DNA of 64,000 nucleotides from Antilocapra americana (taxonomy: Eukaryota > Chordata > Mammalia > Artiodactyla > Antilocapridae): assembly GCA_007570785.1 (NCBI GenBank), contig ML664161.1:46531745-46595744 (forward strand), given 5' to 3'. This document shows, piece after piece, positions 34,441-46,997 of this stretch. The notes under the pieces are model-generated. The model was given only the letters and a program-made list of their open reading frames with translations, was not told the DNA's origin and made no database searches. Within the stretch, counting starts at the first letter, position 1, and every line of letters begins with the position of its first letter. Made by a program: the position numbers and the translations under genes.

Positions 34441-35489
34441 AAACCTTAAAGAGGACATTATTGAAAACAAACATTTCTCTACATATCTGATTATTTAAGA
34501 ATACGTTCCTTTAATTTTATTCACTGTGTTGAAGCATATAAGCATTTTTACTGCTTATGTGTTTTTACATTTTTACTTTATCTTGCAAATGATGGGACAC
34601 ATGTGCTATAGTGACTTTAGCTGTGTTGTGCTTTATTCAGAAAACTCTGGTGGTCCTGTGAGGAATGGGCTGAATGAGAAGGAGCTGCAAGTAAGGTGAT
34701 CAATGAAGGGTCAATTACAGTGTTTTGAGTTAGAAACTCTTAAGTGCATGAACTATGGCAGATGAAGAGGAGGAGATGGCCTCTGAAGTTATTTTCGAAA
34801 CAGAATTTTGGTGACAGAGAAGGTAGTAACTTAAAATTAGTCAAGAATGACCTGGGCTTTGGATAACTCAGTGAGCCAGGGAACAGAAACAAGAAGAATA
34901 AAATGCGCTTACTTGGAAAATTGTTGAGGGAAGTGGTAGTGCTCCAAGAAATCCAGGCTGCAGTAGAGATGAGGCCATAAACGAAATATTCATTGGAAAA
35001 ATTTCAGGAAACTATCATAGAACATTTCTTTAGAATACTAGGGCATGGTTGGAAGGAATAAAATAAACATCTTTAAGGAGAAGGCAAAAAGCAAAAGGAA
35101 GATCTAAACTGAATAGAAATGAGGCTATGAGGGAAGATGAATGACCACAGAATGAAGTTTGTAGATAGAAGTAAAATAGCAAAATCTGAAAAATCTCCAA
35201 TATTCAGTAGATCTGTGGTCAGAGGCATTTCCAGTGATTGCCACTTTGTTTCTCAGATGACTATGAAGGCATTAATCGCTCAGCAGGGAGTTCGTCTCAG
35301 CTTTGTGGTTAGGTCACTGGCAGTTTATTTGTCTCTAAAAACCCTACCTGGTAACCAGCTGGTGAGTATCTCTTGTTCCTGAACCTGTCTCCCAAATTCT
35401 GTAACCTCCATCTTCTCCCATATGCTGAGACTTCTGTCACTGGCAAATTATTTTTTTGGCACTTAGAGAACTTAAACACTGCACCTGGC
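34441..35489. other. Unassigned sequence
   Basis: Purine-rich old sequence at 34670-35235 may belong to the unresolved ancient repeat family. Frame 35137-35382 has no recognisable domain. No gene is supported. Confidence 0.4.
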
Positions 35490-35610
35490 AGGTGGTGTGA
35501 CTTCAGCACATTGCTCAGCCTCCCCCAGGCGCAGCTTCTTCAGATGTAAAATGAAGAGGCTGGGCTAGATGATCTCAAAGTTTCCTTGTGGCTCATTCTT
35601 TAATTATATC
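35490..35610 (+). mobile_element. MIR SINE remnant
   Basis: TCAGATGTAAAATGAAGAGG (35540-35559) followed by GGGCTAGATGATCTC (35562-35576) matches the MIR 3' region. Confidence 0.65.
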
Positions 35611-36347
35611 CTTAGCATAATCATGTGTGTGAATCTGTTTTATATACATTTGGAGAATATAAATAACACAAGCTGTTTAGTCAATTATGCATCCAGTCCT
35701 TGATCATGAAACCATTTCACATGCGTTATTACCAGACTCAGCAAGAGCTTGCAGACTGAACTATGAATATTAGACAGATGTCTCTCATGGACAAATGGTG
35801 GATGAAGAGTTGTGGATAGGGAAGTAGAAGTTGTGCTAAATCTTTTCAACCCAGGTTATGTTCACCAAACCGATGCCTTAGGCGTGGCAGCTAATGGTAC
35901 TTGTTTTGCATTTGACTAGTAAAACTGTAGTAGAGGCAGGGTGCATGAAATTCTGAACTTTTAATGCCTAATATAAGGACAAATCAAGAGGAGGTAGCAT
36001 CTAGGGAGTCATAATAAATGAATAGGAAATAAAAATCAAAATACTAATATGGAAGAAACAGAGTTATTTGGTTTTTAATAAATACCCTTTAGAGGTTCTC
36101 ATGAAATATTTCTCATGTCTACACCAGGAATGATATTTAGGTGTGGCTCAACTGGATTTAGAAATATTGAGATACTTTCAGGTCTCCTGAGAGCCCTCCC
36201 AATATCCTGTTTGCCTGGGCCACCTATTGGGATCTTCTGAACCTCCTTATGACTGAACAGCTAAAGGTGTAATATCTGGATTACTCTGCTCCCATGCTGT
36301 GGCTGATACTGACATCTGTCTATCTGGATTTTGTACGTGATTGATGG
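35611..36347. other. Unassigned sequence
   Basis: No gene or repeat recognised. Confidence 0.45.
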
Positions 36348-37697
36348 TGTGGAGTCACTAAATTGTGTCTGACACTTGTGACCCTGTGGATTACAGCCCA
36401 CCAGGCTTTTATGTCCGTGGAATTCTCCAGGCAAGTATGCTGGAGTGGGTTGTTGTTCAGTTGCTCAGTTGTATGTGACTCTTTGCAACCCCATTGACTG
36501 CAGCACGCCAGTCTTCCCTGCCCTTTACCAGCTCCTGGAGCTTGCTCAAACTCATGTCCATTGAATCGGTGATACTATCCAACCATCTCATCTTCTGTCA
36601 TCCCCTTCTCCTCCTGCCTTTGATCTTTCAAAGCGTCAGGGTCTTTTCAAATGAGTCAGCTCTTCACATCAGGTGGCCAAAGTATTTGAGTTTCAGGTTC
36701 AGCATCAGTCCTTTCAATGAATATTCAGGACTAATTTCCTTTAGGATGGACTGGTTGGATCTCCTTGCTGTTCCAGGGACTCTTAAGAGTTTTCTCCAAC
36801 ACCACAGTTCAAAAGCATCAATTCTTCGGCACTCAGCTTTCTTTATCGTCCAACTCTCACATCCATACATGACTACTGGAAAAACCATAGTTTTCACTAG
36901 ATGGACCTTTGCTGGCAAAGCAATGTCTCTGCTTTTTAATATGCTGTCTAGTTTGGTGATAGTTTTTCTTCCAAGGAGCAAGTGTCTTTTAATTTCATGG
37001 CTGCAGTCACCATCTGCAGTGACTTTTGAGCCTAAGTAAACAAATTCTGTCACTATTCCCATTGCTTCCCCATCTTTTTACCATGAAGTGATGGGACCAG
37101 ATGCCATGATCGTAGTTTTTTGAATGTTGAGTTTTAAGGCAGCTTTTACATTCTTCTCTTTCACCTTCCTCAAGAGGGTCTTTAGTTCCTCTTCATTTTC
37201 TGCCATAAGGGTGGTGTCATCTGCATATCTGAGGTTATTGGTATTTCTCCAGGCAGTGTTGATTCTGGATTGTGCTTTATCCAGCCCAGCATTTCGCATG
37301 ATGTACTCTGCCTATAAGTCATATAAGCAGGATGACAATATAAACCTTGACATACTCCTTTCCCAGTTTTGAACCAATCCATTGTTCCATACCCAGTTCT
37401 AACTTTTGCTACTTAACCTGCATATAGTTTTCTCAGGAGGCAGGTAAGGTGGTCTGGTGGTCCCATCTCCTGAAGAATTTTCCACAATTTGTTGTGATCC
37501 ACACAGTCAAAGGCTTTAATGAAGCCGAAGTAGTCAATGAAGCATAAGTAAATGTTTTCCTGAAATTCTCTTGCTTTTTCTATGATCCAACGGATAGCCA
37601 TTCCCTTCTCCAGGGAATCTTCTTGACTCAGGGATTGAACCCATGTCTTCTACATTGCAGGCGGATTCTTTACCACTGAAACACCAAGGCAGCCCTT
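36348..37697 (-). mobile_element. Bov-tA SINE split by a BovB
   Basis: The tail half lies at 36348-36452 and the head half at 37596-37697 (ending AAGGCAGCCC). The SINE text is continuous across the gap: GAGTGGGTTG then GCCATTCCC. The BovB therefore landed inside an existing SINE. Confidence 0.88.
36453..37595 (-). mobile_element. BovB, 5'-truncated copy (1.14 kb)
   Basis: Minus-strand 3' part, from the 3' UTR (36453) to the RT palm (37595). Frames at 36664-37062 (thumb), 37078-37299 (with YADD retained) and 37413-37601 (with a disrupted motif A, where extra residues split FIDY from KAFDCV) are separated by shifts. The 5' end is truncated in the palm. No clear target duplication. Confidence 0.9.
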
Positions 37698-38062
37698 GTA
37701 GGTGATTATATATTCCAATTTTAACTCCTGCCCATACTTAGAAGTGTTTTGTTTTAAAATTATTTGCCAACATTAAAACATTAGGATATTTCATATAAAA
37801 TTAGGATTTTCTATTTTTCTTGATAAATCAGAAGATCCGTTAAGACAAGATCTAAATTCCAACATGCCAATAATTAGAGGAAAGTACATAGTTACTGTAG
37901 TCTCCAGATCAATGGAGCATTCCCAAACCCCACCCCTAGACAAAACAGATATACCTGTGCTTTATTTATTTATGTTATCTGCTTTTCTCCTAAGGGAATG
38001 TGACCACATGTCCTGGTTTGCCTGCACAGTCTTAGTTTGTCCCTGTTGATATTTAATTCATT
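37698..38062. other. Unassigned sequence
   Basis: No recognisable feature; AT-rich. Confidence 0.45.
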
Positions 38063-38078
38063 AATATTATCCACTTTG

Positions 38079-38786
38079 ATGCAAACTAGTACAACCACTA
38101 TGGAAAACAGTGTGGAGGTTCCTTAAAAAGCTGCAAATAGACCTGCCATATGACCCAGCAATCCCACTGCTGGGCATATACACCAAGGAAACCAGAATTG
38201 AAAGAGCTACGTGTACCCCAGTGTTCATCGCTGCATTGTTTACAATAGCCAGGACATGGAAGCAACCTAGATGCCCATCAACTGACGAATGGATAAGAAA
38301 GCTGTGGTACATATACACAATGGAATATTACTCAGCATTAAAAAAAAATTCATTTGAAGCAATTCTACTCAGATGGACGAAACTGGAGCCCATTATCCAG
38401 AGTGAAGTAAGCCAGAAGCAAAAACAACAATACAGTATATTAACGCACATATATGGAATTTAGAAAGACGGTAACGAGAACCCAACATACGAGACAGCAA
38501 AAGGAACGCAGATGTATAGAATAGACTCATGGACTTTGTGGATGAGGGTAAGGGTGGGATGATATGGGAGAAGGGCATTGAAGCATGTTAATTTTCATAT
38601 GTCAAATAAATCGCCAGCCCAGGACTGATGCTCGGGGCTGGTGCAGCGAGATTTCCCGGGGTGGGGAGGGAAGAGGGAGGGGGATTCCGGAGGGGAAGCA
38701 TATGTAAACTCATGGTGATATCATGACAATGTATGGCAAAAACAATTAAAAATAAATAAATAAATAAATAAAAATAAATTAAAAAA
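38079..38786 (+). mobile_element. Young ruminant L1, 5'-truncated 3' end
   Basis: The last part of ORF2 (38110-38463, open to its stop) and the 3' UTR with a G-rich tract end in an AAAT-type A-rich tail. The perfect 16-bp duplication AATATTATCCACTTTG lies at 38063-38078 and 38787-38802, and the cut site TT/AATA fits L1 endonuclease. The perfect duplication suggests a fairly recent insertion. Not autonomous. Confidence 0.95.
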
Positions 38787-38929
38787 AATATTATCCACTT
38801 TGCTATAAAAAATGTCCTGGTGTGGATGAACAATTATATGGTCATGTTATTCAGAGGGATCTGAATCTGTGTTCTCCGATATAAGAAAGTGAGAGAGTTA
38901 ACTATCAGGAATTTGAATGCTTAAATATT

Positions 38930-40140
38930 ACTTCTTATTTTGGATATAATCTTTAATATACAAATTTTATTAAACACCTACTGATTGTAAGTCATTGTGC
39001 TAGAAGCTGGGGATCATGTAAGATCAAGAAGAGACAGGTTTTCTTTTCTCATAATATATGCATTGTATTGGAAAATCTAGAGAATTACCTAAGAATTAAA
39101 ATAAAGTCTGATGAGTAACTTAGAAGAAATACAGGGGACTGAAAAGAAGAGAACCTAAATTTGTCTACACAACAAGGAGAGGCTTCCAGAAAGAAGCAGA
39201 CATCTGAAGGATGTTAAGGATTTCTTAGGTTGGAGGAGAGAATGGGAGAAAGATTTTTAAAGAGTAGAAATGACATACATGAAGGTCTTACCATGAGAAT
39301 GTGGCAGGTCAAAGAACAAGAAAAAAAGTATCTCTGTCACTCTAGGCTTGTCTAGGAGAGATAAGGAAGGAAGCTGGAGATAAAGATGGGAACTTGCAAA
39401 CCATATTTAGACAACTGATCATTTATATAAAGGCAGTGGGTAAGGATTTTGGCAGTGGAGTGAAAGGAAAAATCATTCTAAAAGAAAGTTAAGTAGAAAA
39501 GAAAGTTAGGAAGCTGTTGCAGTAATTCAGAGAAATAGTGGTGATAAAGCCTAGACAGAGATAGTGAGATGGAGAAAAATGGGTATCCTACTCAGTATTT
39601 AGGAGATAAATTGGCACAATGTAGTGGTTAACTGGGGCTTCCCCAGTGTTTCAGCAGTAAAGAATCCTCCTGCAGTGCAGGAACCACAGGAGACACAGGT
39701 TCGATCCCTGGGTCAGGAAGATACCCTGGAGGAGGACATGGCAACCCACTCCAGTATACTTGCCTGGAGAATCCCATGGACAGAGGAGCCTGGTGGGCTA
39801 TAGTCCATAGCGTCGCAAAGAGTCAGATACAGCTGAAGCGACTTAGTAGCAACAGTAGTTGTTAACTACTAAGTGTGGGGAGAAATAAAGGATAACTCCT
39901 AGGTTTCTGGATTAAAAATGAAGTGGATGGAGCTGTCTTTCATCGAGATAGGAAAGACTCGAGGAAAGAAATAAATTTGGGAAGGGGATGATGAGTTAGT
40001 TTTGGACAAGTTGAGTGTGAAGTGCTATGAGACACCTAATAAAGATGTCCAATAGGTAGTTGGAGACATCTTAGATTGATTATAGGACAAAAGGACAGAC
40101 TGGTAATATAGATTTATGAACCACCTATGGATGAAAACAG
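38930..40140 (+). repeat. Ancient mammalian interspersed repeat, family unresolved
   Basis: A purine-rich 1.2 kb region includes TTATTAAACACCTACTGATTG (near 38968), AGCTGTTGCAGTAATTCAG (near 39512) and, past the SINE, GATGATGAGTTAGTTTTGGAC (near 39988). I recognise this as one long old repeat but cannot name it. A SINE splits it at 39634. Confidence 0.45.
39634..39854 (+). mobile_element. Bov-tA SINE with intact B box
   Basis: The head starts at GGGGCTTCCCC (39634). The B box GGTTCGATCCC at 39699-39709 is exact. The direct repeat GTAGT[G/T]GTTAACT at 39621-39633 and 39855-39867 (12 of 13) brackets it. Confidence 0.93.
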
Positions 40141-41429
40141 GGTTAAAAAGAAGAATGCATCAATTTACTAGCAGGATATTATTTCATAAGATAAATACAT
40201 ATTATTTACCATGCGTAAAACAAAAAGAAAATGTTTTCAAGAAAAATTAGCTGTGAAAAGTGAGTTTGGACAATTAGTAGAGGAGGTTGTGAGATTGAGA
40301 GGGCTTTATTTGCTTATTTGTTTTAGACAAACAATACACTGCTCATGTTTAAATGTTGATGGAAAGATGCCAGTAGGAAGGAAAAAAAAGGCTGAAGAAA
40401 CTTTCTCTCTGAAAACAGAGAGAACAGGGTAAAAGATGGATGAGAGGAGTTGAGAAAATAGAATCAACAACTCTACATATTGAGTTAAAATTCTATTCTT
40501 GATCCAGAGGGACTATCTCCTATTAATTATGACTTATGTGATCAGCTTTTTAAGCAATATAACAAATGCAAACAAATCTAGTGCACTTAAAATCCATTTA
40601 CAAACAACCCATTCCCCTGTCAAAAAGACATTTTTTTCATCAGAGCTTGTCTTCTGGGTCACCACATTGATGACATCTTTAAAGCTTTATAAAGTTAAAT
40701 ATGTCCACTTGGAATATAGATGGCTCCATTAACAGCTATTTTTCCAAGCTCCCCCTCTTTACCTCCTGGATTCTTGAAAGGTAGCTCTCAAATTTTGTCA
40801 GGACAATCTGTCTAATGCTCACATCACTTGCTCTTACCACTAGTTTCTGAATTCTTATTAAGTTAATCTAACATTGCATACATATTCAATTTATGGAAAT
40901 GAAATCAAAGCACCTTTCTTTTTTTCATGGAAGCCAGGAGGTAGAACTTAAATAATTAACTGACCTTTATTTTTATTTAGGCATTGAAGGATGGCTTAAT
41001 TTTTCTGGAGAGGAACAGAATCAAGTCCCAGTCAGATTAAGCAAGACATCAAGTAAAAGGAAAGAAAACAGAGTAGCATAACTTTTATACCTAGCTTTTA
41101 TTTTTTCCCCAAGGAACTCAAGGGCCATCACATGCATACACTCATTAATATCTCAGAATTTTCTTAGCCTATGGAATGTATTTTATAGTTACAGCAAGAA
41201 GGTATTTGAGCAGTTTAGGAAAGTTTACCAGAATAATCCAAAGTAGAACAATAATTCATAAATTCTTTGGTGTTTTTTTTTTGACTGAAATATCACCAAA
41301 GCATTAAAGAATAAACTACATTTTTGTAATTTGTTAAGAATCTCTTGCTACCAGCATACAAATAGTCTCTGTTTTCTGGAACAATCTGCTCTCATCAGAT
41401 CCCTCTTTTCCTATCCAGAAAGGGATGGA
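40141..41429. other. Unassigned sequence
   Basis: No gene or repeat recognised. Frames 40211-40432 and 40499-40732 lack identifiable domains. Confidence 0.45.
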
Positions 41430-41620
41430 GGCAGGTACTGGAATCAGAGACATGAGGATTCCATTCCCAGGTTGGTAACTACAGGATCTTGAATGTTTTA
41501 TTTAATTCTAGTTCTTTAATTTGTAAAATAGGAAAAAATATTCTCTCATATGGTTGCCATGAATATTAAATAAATTATGATAAGGCTTGACATGGGTAGA
41601 AACTTCATAATGATCTGTTT
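41430..41620 (+). mobile_element. MIR SINE remnant
   Basis: TTAATTTGTAAAATAGGAA (41516-41534) followed by a GTTGCCATGAATATTAAAT segment (about 41553) matches the MIR core and 3' part. Confidence 0.6.
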
Positions 41621-42464
41621 TCCTCCTTCTTCCCAATGGAAATTAAAAGTTCAGAATAATACACTCTCTTCTCTCCTTGCATCCTGCCATCCTATTATGC
41701 CCCAGATAATCACTATTCTTTAAACATTCCCAAACCCATACTCCCTACTCCATCTCTAATTCTTTCATCTTTCATAAAAACATCTGAATAAAGAAGAGTA
41801 GGGAATGTTACCTTTAGGAAGCCAAAGCCCAATTTATAGAAACTGATATCTTTCACATTTCTAAAAGTATTTTCAGAAACAGAAGGACAGGCCTCACTAA
41901 CTTACACCAGGTCAACAAATTAAAGAGAAAATTTTGGTTCAGAATTTGAAATTATTACAAAAAAGTTATATAATACTCTAATTGTTATCTTAATTTGGCA
42001 ATTATTTTAAAATCTGGCAAGTAAAATACATACATGATAATTCAAAAATGAACTTGTAAATTGTTTATTTTTCTCTGGTTTTTTCCCCCCTTATTGGACA
42101 GTGAAAAATTTATACCAGAAAAATCCTTTTCTAAGTGACTTCAAATTTCTAGAATGATTGCTTTCATAGTTTTCTTCCTAACTTATAGTGAAAGGTCTTA
42201 ATTTTATTTTTGAAATATGGTATCTCTAAAGGTAGAAAACCAGGTTACTAAGAAAAGGAGAGGAGAAGAGGGTGCTCTTTCTCTTTAATATAAAAATCAT
42301 CTTTATGAATGCTGGGGGTGGAATGGAAGGTAGAGCTAGTCTAATGATGACTGTTCATTTAACTGCCATCAGGCAAACTGATACTGATCCACATCATTGC
42401 TGTTATGAGAGTGGATTGTTTTCAACAACCACATGTCATAAAATTGCATACCAAGAAGAATATA
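41621..42464. other. Unassigned AT-rich sequence
   Basis: No gene or repeat recognised. Confidence 0.45.
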
Positions 42465-43204
42465 TTTTTTAAAAATTTTCTTTACTTTATTGTGTTGATT
42501 TTGCCATACAGTAACATGAAACCACCATGGATCTACACATGCTCCCCCTCCGGAACTCCCCTCCCTCCCCCCTCCCGACTCCCGCCCCCTGGGACATCCC
42601 GGTACACCAGCCCCGAGCATCAACACTGGGCTGGCGATTGATTTCACATATGGTAATTAACATGTTTCAATATCATTCTCCCATATCATCCCACCCTTGC
42701 CCTCTTCCACAGAGTCCACGTGTCCATTCTATACATCTGCGTTCCTTTTGCTGTCTTGCATGCAGGGTTCTCATTACCATCTTTCTAAATTCCATATATA
42801 TGCGTTAGTATACTGTATTGTTGTTTTTCCTTCTGGCTTACTTCACTCTGGATAATAGGCTCCAGTTCCGTCCACCTGAGTAGAACTGATTCAAATGAAT
42901 TTTTTTTTTATGCTGAGTAATATTCCATTGTGTATATGTACCACAGCTTTCTTATCCATTCATTAGTTGATGGGCATCTAGGTTGCTTCCATGTCCTGGC
43001 TATTGTAAACAATGCGGTTATGAACATTGGGGTACATGTGTCTCTTTCAATTCTGGTTTCCTTGGTGTATATGCCCAGCAGTGGGATTGCTGGGTCATAT
43101 GGCAGGTCTATTTGCAGTTTTTTAAGGAATCTCCACACGTTTTCCACAGTGGCTGTACTACTTTGCATTCCCACCAATAGTGTAAGAGGGTTCCCTTTTC
43201 TGCA
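42465..43204 (-). mobile_element. Ruminant L1, 5'-truncated 3' end
   Basis: Minus-strand copy from its tail (42465) through the 3' UTR (C-rich complement of the G tract at 42543-42602) to the ORF2 C-terminus (frame 42908-43207). It begins about 50 bases further 5' in L1 than the copies at 18572 and 38079. No clear target duplication was found. Confidence 0.9.
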
Positions 43205-43316
43205 CATTTTAAGTATTAAGGTTTTATTTTAAGTTTTCATTATCAAAAGATTTTTATCATTTTTTTCTTATACTGGTAAATCTTATAGGAAATATCAGAT
43301 TATTTAATTCTTAAGT

Positions 43317-45421
43317 AGTGAAGAAAGTAGGGAAAACCACTAGACCATTCAGATATGACCTAAATCAAATCCCTTATAATTATACAGTGGAAGTGAGAAA
43401 TAGATTTAAGGGACTAGATCAGATAGACAGAGTGCCTGATGAACTATGGACGGAGATCCATGACATTGTACAGGAGACAAAGGATTAAAAAGATCCCAGA
43501 GAAAAAGAAATGCAAAAAACCAAAATGGTTGTCTGAGGAGGCCTTACAAATAGCTGTGAAAAGAAGAGAAGTGAAAAGCAAAGGAGAAAAAGAAAGATAT
43601 TCCCATCTGAATGCAGAGTTCCAAAGAATAGCAAGGACAGATAAGAAAGCCTTTCTTAGTGATCAATGCAAAGAAATAGAGGAAAATAACAGAATGGGAA
43701 AGACTAGAGATCTCTTCAAGAAAATTAGAAATACCAAGGGAACATTTTGAGTCCAAAGATGGACTCAGTAAAGGATAGAAATTGTATGGACCTAACAGAA
43801 GCAGAAGGTATTAAGGAGAAGAGGCAAGAATACACAGAAGAACTGTACAAAAAAGATCTTCATGACTCAGATAATAATGATGGTGTGATCATTCACTGAC
43901 AGCCAGACATCCTGGAATGTGAAGTCAAGTGAGCCTTAGAAAGCATCACTATGAACACCTCCAGTGGAGGTGATGGAATTCCAGTTGAGCTATTTAAAAT
44001 CCTAAAAGATGATGCTGTGAAAGTGCTACACTCAATATGCCAGCAAATTGGGAAAACTCAGCAGTGGCCACAGGACTGGAAAAGGTCAGTTTACATTCCT
44101 ATCCCAAAGAAAGGCAATGCCAAAGAATGCTCAAACTACCACACAATTACACTCATCTTACACGCTAGTAAAATAATGCTCAAAATTCTCCAAGCCAGGC
44201 TTCAGCAATGTGAACCATGAACTTCCAGATGTTCAAGCTGGTTTTAGAAAAGGCAGATGAACCAGAGATCAAATTGCCAACATCCACTGGATTATTGAAA
44301 AAGCAAGAGAGTTCCAGAAAAACATCTATTTCTGTTTTATTGACTATGACAAAGCCTTTGATTGTGTGGATCACAATAAACTGTAGAAAATTCTGAAAGA
44401 GATGGGAATACCAGACTATCTGACCTGTCTCTTGAGAAACCTGTATGCAGGTCAGGAAGCAACAGTTAAAACTGGACATGGAACAATGGACTGGTTCCAA
44501 ATAGGAAAAGGAGTATGTCAAAGTTGTATATTGTCACTCTGCTTATTTAACTTCTATGCAGAGTACATCATGAGAAACCCTGGGCTGGAAGAAGCACAAG
44601 CTGGCATCAAGATTGCCAGGAGGAATATCAATAACCTCAGATATGCAGACGACACCACCCTTATGGCAGAAAGTTAAGAGGAACTAAAAAGCCTCTTGAT
44701 GAAAGTGAAAGAGGAGAGTGAAAAAGTTGACTTAAGGCTCCACATTCAGAAAACTAAGATAATGGCATCTGGTCCCATCTCTTTATGGGAAATAGATAGG
44801 GAAACAATGGAAACAGTGTCAGACTTTGTTTTTTGGGGGCTCCAAAATCACTGTAGATGGTGATTGCAGCCATGAAAGTAAAAGACTCTTACTCCTTGAA
44901 GGAAAGTTATGGCCAACCTAGATAGCATATTGAAAAGCAGAGACATTACTTTCTCAACAAAGGCCCGTCTAGTCAAGGTTATTGTTTTTCCAGTAGTCAC
45001 ATATGGATGTGAGAGTTAGACAGTGAAAAAGACTGAGTGCAGAAGAATTGATGTTTTTGAACTGTGGTGTTGGAGAAGACTCTTGAGAATCCCTTGGACT
45101 ACAAGGAAATCCAACAAGTTCATCCTAAAGGAGATAAGCCCTAGGTGTTCATTGGAAGGACTGATGCTAAAGCTGAAACTCCAATACTTTGGCCACCTCA
45201 TGTGAAGAGTTGACTCATTTGAAAAGACCTTGATGCTGGAAGGATTGGGGACAGGAGGAGAAGTGGATGACAGGGGATGAGATGGCTGGATGAAATCACC
45301 AACTCGATGGACATGGGTTTGGGTAGACTTTGGGAGTTGATGGACAGGGAGGCCTGGTGTGTTGCAGATCATGGGATCACAAAGAGTCGGACAAAACTGA
45401 GCGACTGAACTGAACTGAATT
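43317..45421 (+). mobile_element. BovB, 5'-truncated copy (2.1 kb)
   Basis: Plus-strand copy from the endonuclease end to the GAACTGAACTGAA 3' terminus (about 45408-45421). Frame pieces: 43439-43750 (linker), 43951-44220 (RT fingers), 44402-44677 (palm with YADD) and 45023-45205 (thumb). Stops and shifts separate them, including a stop in place of the tryptophan after NKL near 44384. Not functional. Confidence 0.92.
44402..44677 (+). pseudogene. BovB RT palm fragment with YADD
   Basis: This 91-codon piece includes the region before the catalytic loop (GKGVCQSC at about residues 38-45) and RYADDTTLM near the end, then stops at AES. It is part of the broken BovB at 43317-45421. Confidence 0.75.
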
Positions 45422-45493
45422 AACTATCACTCTAGTTCTTCAGTGATTGGACAGTATTTCTCTTTTATGTGCCTATTAGAGGGAGAGCTCTAT

Positions 45494-45917
45494 TTGAGAG
45501 TTAGACCACCATAAAGAAGCCTGAGCACCGAAGAATTGATACTTCCAAATTGTGGTGCTGAAGAGGACTCTTAAGAGTCCTTTGGATGCCAAGGAGATCA
45601 AGTCAGTCAATTCTAAAGGAACTCAATCCTGAATATTCATTGGAAGGACTGATGTGGAAGCTCTGATACTTTGGCCACCTGATGCAAAGAGTCAGCTCAT
45701 TGGAAAAGACCTTGGAACTGGAAAAGATTAAGGACAGGAGGAGAAGGCGATGACAAAGGATGAGATGGTTGGATGGACTAGCTCAATGGACTAACTAACT
45801 CAACATACATGAGTTTGAGCAAACTCTGGGAAGTGGTGAAGTAAAGGGAAGCCTGGCATGCTGCAGTCCATGGGGTTTCAAATAGTTGGACATGATTTAA
45901 TGACTGAACAACAACAA
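45494..45917 (+). mobile_element. Older BovB 3' end fragment
   Basis: A diverged 3' UTR-containing piece starts at TTGAGAGTTAGAC and ends in ACAACAACAAAGA. It is in the same orientation as, and about 70 bp downstream of, the 43317 copy, but is more diverged, so it is probably a separate, older insertion. An insertion of TAACTAACTCAA type occurs near 45790. Confidence 0.85.
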
Positions 45918-46997
45918 AGAGGATGAACTGATTGAGATAAAAAAAAACTGTACATCATTTTGGGCTCCATAGATTTGCACTTATAAGTGTTGTTCAATAA
46001 ATGTTTGGTGACTGAATGTGTAGAAAGATGAATAAGTGAATGTAAGCATTAATGATATTGACACTGAATATTTACCCACCAACTTTAAGAATCCCTGATT
46101 GTCAGATGACTATATTTTCTGTTCATGCCAACTTATTTGATATCTTGTTCTGAGGAAGGGAAAGAGGGAGAGAAGAGAAAGTCAAGAAAATTATAGTAAA
46201 AACAGAACCAGCAAAAACCTTGGAATATCTTTACATTTCATGAAGCCATCAGCTCTTACTATTGGTCTTTTCCAGAACAGGAAGTGTTTAAAACTAGCTG
46301 TACTCACTACAGCTATTATTGCAAGGTAAGAAAAGAGGCATATTTCTACCTGAAACACCTGTTCATCCACTCAGTGTATTTGTTGGACTTATTCCTAAAA
46401 TACTGTTTTTGAATAATTCATAATCATTGCTTTATCTTGTATCATTGCTTTATCAAGGCATATGCAAGCATTTAATTATAGTGAGCAGTGACTTGAGGGT
46501 TTTGTTTTAGTAAATGACTTTCAACCAGGGGATGGGAACCTGAAAATTTATGTCTCAAATGGTTTTATAGTGTGGAAAAATGACTAATTTATAAGAAATG
46601 TTTACAACAATTATACAAACACTTGACTTAGTAATTAGTTTCAGACAATTGTCTGCCTTAAGGAAACATAGATTTGTCTATGGAAACATAGATTTGTCTA
46701 TGGAAACACAGATTTCTCACCAGATTAACAAGATTACATACTCAATGAATCAAAAAATAAGGACTATAAACAGTCTTAGAAGTAGTTGCTGCTGCCTTTT
46801 CTCAGGCAGGTTGTTCTAATGTCTATCTTCAAATGCTTCTTTGAAAGGAACATCTTTTCTTAAAATTGCATCACATACAGTATCATTAGATAAATATGGA
46901 CTTGAAAAAAGAAATGTGCACAGAGTAAACTATTGAACAACACTGGGGTTAATCCAAATATAATTTATATTTAGTCCTCTGTATCCTCACATTCGTC
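45918..46997. other. Mostly unassigned sequence
   Basis: No gene or dispersed repeat recognised apart from the 20-bp tandem repeat at 46662-46718. The last bases (46960-46997) may be an outlying part of the Tigger-like element found after the SINE. Confidence 0.45.
46662..46718. repeat. 20-bp tandem repeat, 2.85 copies
   Basis: The unit GGAAACATAGATTTGTCTAT repeats at 46662-46681 and 46682-46701, with a partial diverged third copy at 46702-46718. The first two copies are identical. Confidence 0.95.

Noticed and set aside
36494..37039. 181-codon plus-strand open frame
   Set aside because: It lies antisense to the BovB at 36453-37595. The true coding sense is minus, where RT motifs are found. 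Similar antisense shadows occur at 3672-4049, 3928-4434, 45016-45372 and 53678-54040.
43317..45917. A tandem duplication of one BovB 3' end
   Set aside because: The second piece (45494-45917) is clearly more diverged and has its own tail, so a separate older insertion is more likely.
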